Source of the DNA: Streptomyces sp. MH60
GTDB taxonomy: Bacteria > Actinomycetota > Actinomycetes > Streptomycetales > Streptomycetaceae
DNA length: 40,182 bases
Direction: 5' to 3'
Assembly (NCBI RefSeq): GCF_002939385.1
Contig: NZ_MULI01000066.1
Location: 1-40,182 of the forward strand
Made by a program: the position numbers and the translations under genes. The number at the start of each line of letters is the position of its first letter. The first letter of the stretch is position 1. A model generated the notes under the pieces. It was not told the origin of the DNA. It was given only the letters and a program-made list of their open reading frames with translations, and did not search any database. Shown here one piece after another: positions 34,881 to 40,182 of the stretch.

Positions 34881-35555
34881 TCAGGCCAGCCCCGCCGCGA
34901 GGGCGCGGCGGACCGCGTCGGCGCGGTCCCGGATGTGGGCCTTGGCGAACAGGTTGTTGATGTGGGTCTTGACCGTGGCCTCGCTGATGAAGAGCTTCTC
35001 GGCGATGCCCCGGTTGGACAGGCCCTGGCCGATCAGGGCGAGGACCTCGCGCTCGCGGGGGGTGAGGTCGTCCGGCAGGGGCTGTTGGGCGGCCGGCCGG
35101 CCGGGGGCCTTCGCCCTGGCCGTGGCCAGCAGCCGGTCCTGGACCTCGCGGTCGAGGACGGACTGGCCCGCGCCGGCGGCCCGGATCGCCCGGGTGATGT
35201 CCTGGCGTCCCGCGTTCTTGGTGAGGTATCCGCGGGCACCGGCGCCCAGCGCGCCCAGGATCGAGTCGTCGTCGGCGAAGGTGGTCAGGACGACCACCGC
35301 CACCTCCGGATGCTCCTCGGTCAGGCGACGGGTCGTCTCGATGCCGTCCATCACGGGCATGCGCAGGTCCATCAGCACCACGTCGACGGGCCCCGCGGCC
35401 ACCGCCGCCAGTACCTCGCCGCCGTCCGCGGCCGCCGCGACGACGTCGATGTCGTCGGCCAGCCCGAGCACCGCGGCGAGCGGCTCTCGCACGGCGGCCT
35501 GGTCGTCCGCGACGACCACCTTCAACCGCACGGGGCTCCCCACCTGTTCACTCAT
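34881..35555 (-). CDS. NarL/LuxR-family response regulator
   Basis: 224 aa from the ATG that overlaps the kinase stop (ATGA). The receiver domain has the acidic pair Asp17-Asp18 (VVADDQAAVRE), phospho-acceptor Asp63 (VLMDLRMPVMDG), Thr91 (VVLTTF) and Lys113 (YLTKN). A LuxR-type HTH follows (LTPREREVLALIGQGLSNRG, IAEKLFISEATVKTHINNLF). All phosphorylation residues are intact. It is the partner of the histidine kinase encoded just upstream. The target genes are unknown; the nearby DrrAB-type genes have their own TetR. Confidence 0.94.
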   Translation of the reverse strand: MSEQVGSPVRLKVVVADDQAAVREPLAAVLGLADDIDVVAAAADGGEVLAAVAAGPVDVVLMDLRMPVMDGIETTRRLTEEHPEVAVVVLTTFADDDSILGALGAGARGYLTKNAGRQDITRAIRAAGAGQSVLDREVQDRLLATARAKAPGRPAAQQPLPDDLTPREREVLALIGQGLSNRGIAEKLFISEATVKTHINNLFAKAHIRDRADAVRRALAAGLA

Positions 35556-36733
35556 CCCGGAATCACCGCTTCCACCTGCCAGCCGCCCTGGTCCCGCCCC
35601 TCGGTGACCGGCCCCGCGCTGACGCTCCCGCCCAGCAGGGCGACGCGCTCGCGCATCCCGATCAACCCCATCCCGCTGCCGACGCCCGGGGTCACCGCAC
35701 GGGTGGCGGGCCGGTTGCGGACCCTCAGTGTGATCGACGCGGCGGTGAACGTCAGCTCCACGGCGGCCCTTCCGCCGGGGGCGTGCCGGGCGGCGTTGGT
35801 CAGGGCCTCCTGGGCGATCCTCAGCAGGCCCTGGGTCACCTGGGCCGACGGCTCGCGGACGGTGCCGGTGACGGTGAGGGCGTCGTGGTGGCCCGCCGAT
35901 TCGATCATCGCGGTCAGGCTCTCCAGCAGCGGCAGCGCGTCCTCCCGCAGCGCGTGCACGGTCCACTGCGCCTGCTTCAGGCTCTCCTTGACCAGGCCGT
36001 GGGCCTTGTCGTTGGCCTCCCGGACCTTCTCCAGGTCACCGGTGTCGAGCAGCGCGTCGGCCAGCTCCAGCTGCATGTTGATCCCGGCGAGGGAGTGCGC
36101 GAGGACGTCGTGCACGTCCCGGGCGATCCGGCCGCGCTCGGTGAGGACGGCGGTGCGGGCCTCCGCGCGGGCGGCGCGTTCCGCCGACTCGGCGGCCGAC
36201 AGCGCCGACCGTACGGCCTGGCGCTGGCTGCGGTTGACGATGCCGACCACGACCGGGACGCCGGTGGTGAGACCGAGCACCCAGGGCAGCTCCGGGTGCC
36301 CCGGCCCGAGGTCGAAGTACAGGACACCGGCGCAGAGCAGGGAGCACGTCGCCGCGAGGGCCAGGGCCCGCCTGGTCTCGAGCCGGTAGCCGATGTGGCC
36401 GGCGAGGAAGAAGGCGAACAGGTAGCCCGTACCGCTGCCGCTGACGCCGATCAGGGCGGCGGCCGCGACGATGCCGAGCGTGAGCCAGGTGAGCGCCGCT
36501 CGCGCGGGGACCCGGTTCTCGGGCAGGGACCGGGCCAGCAGGGCCGCGGAGTTGAGCACGAAGAGGACGGCGACCGCCAGTCCCTGGCCGCTGATCCCCA
36601 TGGGCCTGATCGTCAGCGCTCCTACCGCGACGACCGCGAGGCTCAGGCCCCACTGCGTACGCGGGTCCTGACCGGGGACCGGCCGCGGGTCCGCCCCCGG
36701 GTCCGGGGGCGGGGCGCTCTTGGTGGCGGACAC
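35552..36733 (-). CDS. Sensor histidine kinase (HisKA_3 / NarL partner)
   Basis: 393 aa from GTG 36733. A ~25-residue Pro-rich tail is followed by five to six membrane segments (residues ~28-165: GLSLAVVAVGALTI, AVAVLFVLNSAALLA, LTLGIVAAAALIGVSG, LALAATCSLLCAGVLYF, VLGLTTGVPVVVGIV). Then a coiled linker leads to the HisKA_3 domain with GRIARDVHDVLAHSLAG (phospho-His208). The ATPase has EALTNAARHAPGG and GSGMGLIGMRERVALLGG. There is no extracellular sensor domain, so signals are probably sensed within the membrane or by the 179-aa membrane protein just upstream. TATGTT lies six bases before the GTG, so an internal leaderless promoter is possible. Confidence 0.93.
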   Translation of the reverse strand: MSATKSAPPPDPGADPRPVPGQDPRTQWGLSLAVVAVGALTIRPMGISGQGLAVAVLFVLNSAALLARSLPENRVPARAALTWLTLGIVAAAALIGVSGSGTGYLFAFFLAGHIGYRLETRRALALAATCSLLCAGVLYFDLGPGHPELPWVLGLTTGVPVVVGIVNRSQRQAVRSALSAAESAERAARAEARTAVLTERGRIARDVHDVLAHSLAGINMQLELADALLDTGDLEKVREANDKAHGLVKESLKQAQWTVHALREDALPLLESLTAMIESAGHHDALTVTGTVREPSAQVTQGLLRIAQEALTNAARHAPGGRAAVELTFTAASITLRVRNRPATRAVTPGVGSGMGLIGMRERVALLGGSVSAGPVTEGRDQGGWQVEAVIPG

Positions 36734-36753
36734 CGGCCGAACATAGCGCCCGG

Positions 36754-37293
36754 TCAGGCCGTACGGTCGAGGACGGGCGCGGTGCGAGCGGCGGGAGCCA
36801 CGGCGCGGGCGTGGGCCCGGCTGCGCAGGTAGATGGTGCCCACCCGCGTGACCACCTCGGTGACCGCCATCAGCACGAACGCCGTCACCCACGCCTGGTC
36901 GCCCGTGATGTGGTGGGCGATGCTGAACCGGGCGACGTCGTCGGCACCGCCGCCGTGCTCGACCCAGACCTGGAAGCCCATGCGGGCGCCCATGCCCAGC
37001 ACCCACAGGAGCGCCGACACCGCGCCGGCCTTGATCATGAGATGTCCGTCCAGGGCCCGGATCCGGGTGTAGACGCCACCCGCGACGCCGAGCACGGCGC
37101 CCACGGCCGCCAGGGCCGCGATCAGCACCAGGTCGTTGCCGCCGGTCGGGACGGAGTCCAGGTAGGAGTACGCCACGAAGGCCACGATCCCCAGCGGGAT
37201 CAGGAAGGTCCTGCGGTCGAGTCGGCCTTCCCGCAGCTGCCGGAAGACGACGAGGACGAGGGCGATGTCGGTGATCCACTCGGTCGTTGTCAT
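36754..37293 (-). CDS. Integral membrane protein, first gene of the two-component operon
   Basis: 179 aa from ATG 37293 with TTGAGGGC upstream. Four to five membrane segments are visible (ITDIALVLVVFRQL, FLIPLGIVAFVAYSYLDSV, LVLIAALAAVGAVLGVAGGVY, AGAVSALLWVLGMGARMGF, WVTAFVLMAVTEVVTRVG). A G-G-V-Y-T-R-I-R-A turn resembles the CcdC/DUF1453 type, but I am not certain of the family. It lies 20 bases upstream of the kinase start. Such proteins next to kinases can be accessory sensors. A histidine-rich stretch (SIAHHITGD) faces one side of the membrane. Confidence 0.82.
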   Translation of the reverse strand: MTTTEWITDIALVLVVFRQLREGRLDRRTFLIPLGIVAFVAYSYLDSVPTGGNDLVLIAALAAVGAVLGVAGGVYTRIRALDGHLMIKAGAVSALLWVLGMGARMGFQVWVEHGGGADDVARFSIAHHITGDQAWVTAFVLMAVTEVVTRVGTIYLRSRAHARAVAPAARTAPVLDRTA

Positions 37294-37345
37294 GCCCTCA
37301 AGGCTGCTCCGACCGGGCGCTCAGCACCTGGACCCATGGGTGGAG

Positions 37346-37366
37346 CCGGGGGTGGAGTTCCCCCGG
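37346..37366 (-). terminator. Hairpin between the ABC permease and the two-component operon
   Basis: CCGGGGG-TGGAGTT-CCCCCGG, a perfect 7-bp stem, 70 bases past the permease stop and 53 bases before the membrane protein start. The whole 142-base gap is rich in CCCGGG-type runs. Confidence 0.5.
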
Positions 37367-37435
37367 CCCTCCGGTCACCACCCCCGGCCCGGCCGTGGGT
37401 CTCCACCCCGGGCCCGGCCGCCACCCCGGGCGCCC

Positions 37436-38278
37436 CTACCGGCCGAGCCGCTGGAACCTGCGTACCGCCAGCGGCAGGAAGACCGCCGTCAGGATGACCG
37501 GCCACACGCCCGCCATCAGCAGCGCGTGCCGCTCGACCCACGAGTCGCCGCCGCCGACCGGCGTGCCGAACAGCTCGCGGGCGGCCGCCGCCGTGGAGGA
37601 GATCGGGTTCCAGGCGGCCACCCAGCCCAGCCAGTCGGGCATGAGCTGCGGGGCGACGAAGATGCTGGAGATCATCGTCAGCGGGAAGGCCACGGCGAAC
37701 AGGCCGCCCGCCGCCTCCGGGTTGGGGACCAGCAGGCCCAGCCACACCCCGATCCAGATCAGCGCGAACCGCAGCCACAGCAGCAGCCCGAACGCGGCCA
37801 GGAAGCCCCAGCCGCCGTCCGGACGCCAGCCCATGGCCATCGCGGTCAGCATCATGATGGCCAACTCCGCGCAGGCGACGACCAGATCGGTCACCCCGCG
37901 CCCCGCCACCACCGCGGACGACGCCATCGGCATCGAGCGGAACCGGTCGATGACCCCCTTGGTGGAGTCGTACACGACGACGGTCGCGGTGTTGATGAAG
38001 CCGAACGCCATGGTCATCACGAACATGCCCGGCATCAGGAAGTCCTTGTAGTCCCCGCCGCCGGGCACCCTCATCGCGCTGCCGAAGACATAGCCGTAGA
38101 GGAGGACGGACAGGATCGGGAAGCCCAGCTGCCAGGCGATGTTGACGGGCTGGCGCTGGTAGTGGGTCAGGCCGCGGCGGACGATGTTGCCGCAGTCGGC
38201 CAGCAGCCAGTACAGCCTCCCGCGCTCGGGCGGGGCCGTCGCCGGACCGGCGGCGCCGTCGAGGTCGAGGGTGCTCAT
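37436..38278 (-). CDS. ABC-2 type transporter permease (DrrB-like)
   Basis: 280 aa from the ATG overlapping the ATPase stop (ATGA). Six membrane segments follow an N-terminal cytoplasmic stretch. Characteristic ABC-2/DrrB motifs are GDYKDFLMPGMFVMTMAFG, DRFRSMPMASSAVVAGR, and FPLTMISSIFVAPQLMPDWLGWVAAWNP. It forms an export complex with the ATPase upstream, of the kind used for daunorubicin-type drugs and other hydrophobic compounds. No biosynthetic genes are nearby, so a general resistance role under TetR control is likely. Confidence 0.93.
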   Translation of the reverse strand: MSTLDLDGAAGPATAPPERGRLYWLLADCGNIVRRGLTHYQRQPVNIAWQLGFPILSVLLYGYVFGSAMRVPGGGDYKDFLMPGMFVMTMAFGFINTATVVVYDSTKGVIDRFRSMPMASSAVVAGRGVTDLVVACAELAIMMLTAMAMGWRPDGGWGFLAAFGLLLWLRFALIWIGVWLGLLVPNPEAAGGLFAVAFPLTMISSIFVAPQLMPDWLGWVAAWNPISSTAAAARELFGTPVGGGDSWVERHALLMAGVWPVILTAVFLPLAVRRFQRLGR

Positions 38279-39273
38279 GCCGCCACCGCCTCCTTCTCCG
38301 TGCTCGCCGCGTCCTTCGCGTGCTCCGCGCCCGTGCGGTGGCCGGTCAGGCGCAGGAACACGTCGTCGAGGCTCGGCCTGCGCAGTCCGATGTCCTCCAC
38401 CGCGACACCCTCGTCCTGGAGGGTGCGCGCCACCTCGGTCAGGGCCGACACCCGGTCGGTGACCGGGGCGTGCACGCGCCGCGCCTCCTCCTCCACCGCC
38501 GGTTCGCCCCGGCAGACCCGGGCGACCGTCCTCACCGCCCGCGGGATCTCGGCCCGGTCCGCGACCACGACCTCGATCCGGTCGCCGCCGACCAGGTTCT
38601 TCAGCCCGTCCGGGGTGTCGTCGGCGATGGCCCGGCCCCGGTCGATGACGGTGATGCGGGAGGCGAGCTTGTCGGCCTCCTCCAGGTACTGCGTGGTCAG
38701 CAGGACCGTCGTGCCGCTCGCCACCAGCGCCCGGACCGACTCCCAGACCTCGCCGCGGCTGCGCGGGTCCAGGCCCGTCGTCGGCTCGTCCAGGAACAGG
38801 ACGGACGGGGCGAGGATCATCGACGCGGCGAGGTCCAGGCGGCGCCGCATGCCGCCGCTGTACTTGCCCACGCCCCGGTCGGCGGCGTCGGTCAGATCGA
38901 ACCGCTCCAGCAGCTCGACCGCCCGGGCCCGGGCCCGCCTGCCGCCCAGGTGGAACAGGCGCCCGAACATCTCCAGGTTCTGCCGGCCGGTGAGCACCTC
39001 GTCCACGGCCGCGTACTGGCCGGTGAGGCCGATCCGCGCCCGCACCTCACGGGGCTGCCGGGCGATGTCGAGGCCCGCCACCTCGGCCCGTCCGCCGTCG
39101 AGCCGGATCAGCGTGGACAGGATGCGCACCGCCGTGGTCTTGCCCGCGCCGTTCGGTCCGAGCAGGCCGTGCACGGTGCCCTCGCGGACGGTCAGGTCGA
39201 AGCCGTCCAGGGCGCGCTTGTCGCCGTACCTCTTCTCCAGGCCCTCGGCCCGTACCGCGTACGTGTCGCTCAT
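38275..39273 (-). CDS. ABC transporter ATP-binding protein (DrrA-like)
   Basis: 332 aa from ATG 39273. The N-terminal ATPase has Walker A LLGPNGAGKTT, the DrrA-type IGLTGQYAAVDEVLTGRQNL, signature KYSGGMRRRLDL, Walker B SVLFLDEPTTGLDPRSR and TTQYLEEADKLA. The C-terminal ~100 residues carry the DrrA extension ending RRPSLDDVFLRLTGH, which in DrrA proteins helps assembly with the permease. It is divergent from a TetR gene, with two GTAC operators in the 95-bp space between them. Regulation by that TetR is strongly suggested. Confidence 0.94.
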   Translation of the reverse strand: MSDTYAVRAEGLEKRYGDKRALDGFDLTVREGTVHGLLGPNGAGKTTAVRILSTLIRLDGGRAEVAGLDIARQPREVRARIGLTGQYAAVDEVLTGRQNLEMFGRLFHLGGRRARARAVELLERFDLTDAADRGVGKYSGGMRRRLDLAASMILAPSVLFLDEPTTGLDPRSRGEVWESVRALVASGTTVLLTTQYLEEADKLASRITVIDRGRAIADDTPDGLKNLVGGDRIEVVVADRAEIPRAVRTVARVCRGEPAVEEEARRVHAPVTDRVSALTEVARTLQDEGVAVEDIGLRRPSLDDVFLRLTGHRTGAEHAKDAASTEKEAVAA

Positions 39274-39302
39274 GGGTCCCAGCCCCCTTTCACTTCCCAA
39301 CT

Positions 39303-39338
39303 GAGTACACCGTACCCGATTGCGCGTACGCCGTACTC
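39303..39338. promoter_or_regulatory. Double GTAC operator between drrA-like and tetR genes
   Basis: GAGTACACCGTAC (39303-39315) and GTACGCCGTACTC (39326-39338) form one large inverted repeat (11 of 13 matches). Each half is itself GTAC-NNN-GTAC. On the plus side it overlaps the -35 region of tetR (-10 TAAACT at 39357-39362). On the minus side TACGGT (39315-39310) inside the left half can be a -10 for the ABC genes. A repressor here would shut both directions. Confidence 0.75.
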
Positions 39339-39368
39339 ACTTTTTCGGCGCGGACTTAAACTGACCCC

Positions 39369-40182
39369 ATGGCGAGCGGTACGGAGACCAGCGGCAGCGG
39401 CGACATCGGCCGCACCCTCGAACTGTTGTGGGACACCGGCCGGCGCCCCAGCCGGGGCCCGAGGCCGGGGCTGACGCTGGAGCGGATCGTGGAGGCCGCC
39501 GTCGAGGTCGCGGACCGGGACGGTCTCGGCGCGGTCTCGATGCGCCGGATCGCCACCGAGCTGGGCACCGGCACGATGTCCCTGTACCGCTACGTCCCCG
39601 GCAAGGGCGAGCTGCTCGACCTGATGCTGGACCGCGTGCAGCGCCCGTCCGAGAACCCCGCCGACCTCGGCGACGGCGGCTGGCGCCCGGCGCTGGAGGC
39701 CCTCGGCCACGCCACGCTCGCCCTCTACCGCCGCCACACCTGGCTGCTGGAGGTCAACCAGTCCCGGCCGATCCTCGGTCCGTCCGCCCTGGACGGCATG
39801 GAGAAGGTTCTCGCCCGGATCAGACCGATGGGTCTGACCGACCCCGAGCTGGTCTCGGTGATCGTCATGATCGACGGGTACGTCGTCGGCGCCGCCCGCA
39901 CGCAGGTGTACGAGCGGGAGGCCGAGCGCGGCTCCGGACTGACGGACGCGGAGTTCTGGCAGGCCCAGCAGCCGGTGCTGGTGAAGGCCATGAGCAGTGG
40001 ACGCTACCCCGTGCTGTCCTCCCTCTCCGAGGACGCCTTCGGCACCGGCTTCGACCACTTCGAGTTCGGGCTGCAACGCATTCTGGACGGGCTGGAGGTC
40101 CTGGTGACCGCACGCCGGGCCGCCGCCGCCCCGGCCTCGGCCCCGGCCCCGGCCTCGGCCCCGGCCCCGGCCCCGGGGGACG
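39369..40182 (+). CDS. TetR-family regulator (TetR_C type), incomplete at window end
   Basis: The ATG at 39369 has no Shine-Dalgarno, and TAAACT ends six bases before it, so the mRNA is probably leaderless. The frame is open to the window edge (271 codons). After an N-terminal tail the HTH reads LTLERIVEAAVEVADRDGLG, SMRRIATELGTGTMSLYRYV. The ligand domain includes RRHTWLLEVNQSRPILGPSA and VIVMIDGYVVGAARTQVYER, typical of tetracycline-repressor-type C-termini. The end is a Pro-Ala repeat tail (ASAPAPASAPAPAPGD) with repeated GCC-CCG codons. It should repress the divergent DrrAB-type exporter and itself, released by an exported drug-like ligand. Confidence 0.92.
   Translation, partial: MASGTETSGSGDIGRTLELLWDTGRRPSRGPRPGLTLERIVEAAVEVADRDGLGAVSMRRIATELGTGTMSLYRYVPGKGELLDLMLDRVQRPSENPADLGDGGWRPALEALGHATLALYRRHTWLLEVNQSRPILGPSALDGMEKVLARIRPMGLTDPELVSVIVMIDGYVVGAARTQVYEREAERGSGLTDAEFWQAQQPVLVKAMSSGRYPVLSSLSEDAFGTGFDHFEFGLQRILDGLEVLVTARRAAAAPASAPAPASAPAPAPGD

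Noticed and set aside
37294..37435. Possible riboswitch or small gene in the GC-rich gap before the two-component operon
   Set aside because: Only CCCGGG-type low complexity and a short hairpin are visible, with no conserved aptamer motif or coding signal.
40130..40182. Short tandem repeat of GCC-CCG at the window end
   Set aside because: It is the in-frame Pro-Ala tail of the TetR protein, a common low-complexity ending in Streptomyces proteins, not a separate repeat element.

Overview
This is a chromosomal window from a high-GC actinobacterium, almost certainly a Streptomyces. Codon third positions are nearly all G or C, GTG starts are common, and neighbouring genes often overlap by 4 bases (GTGA or ATGA). 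DesR, the SIS protein, the citrate synthase-like protein, PdxH and SerC sit in an order that, from memory, resembles the S. coelicolor SCO4366-SCO4394 region, inverted. I found no rRNA, tRNA, CRISPR array, insertion sequence, prophage or antibiotic cluster. The window looks like core chromosome.

Layout. 1-5.5 kb: start of a proline-rich protein, an XRE/TPR regulator divergent from a small degenerate Prim-Pol protein, and an ABC exporter pair. 5.5-11.4 kb: an alpha/beta hydrolase whose nucleophile is Ala and whose 3' end is iterated as a 20-bp repeat; a 500-bp non-coding stretch with RNA-like hairpins; DtxR-family desR divergent from a SIS-domain gene whose promoter carries a DasR-type site; a PAS protein; a RidA-GNAT fusion; and a possible tiny transcription unit (12-codon ORF). 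11.4-13.4 kb: citrate synthase-like gene divergent from pdxH.

13.4-23.8 kb: an eight-gene minus-strand operon (DinB-like TIGR03084 protein, AtuA-like protein, acyl-CoA carboxylase beta and alpha, acyl-CoA dehydrogenase, AMP-dependent CoA ligase, enoyl-CoA hydratase, TetR). The gene set parallels the Pseudomonas atu and liu pathways for acyclic terpenes and branched acyl-CoAs. A near-perfect 22-bp palindrome lies before its first gene, and the last gene encodes the likely local regulator. A truncated gene remnant follows.

24-34.2 kb: EamA transporter, NUDIX hydrolase, SUKH-like protein, DinB protein, a membrane-anchored seven-repeat FG-GAP protein, a Tat-type secreted hydrolase, a YdiJ-like FAD/Fe-S dehydrogenase, and serC with a very strong terminator.

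34.4-40.2 kb: a small secreted peptidoglycan-binding protein, a membrane protein/histidine kinase/LuxR-type response regulator operon, and a DrrAB-type ABC transporter divergent from a TetR gene across a double GTAC operator. Several genes (RidA-GNAT, NUDIX, secreted hydrolase, serC, last TetR) have a TAnnnT hexamer 6-7 nt before the start codon and no Shine-Dalgarno sequence, so they probably make leaderless mRNAs.
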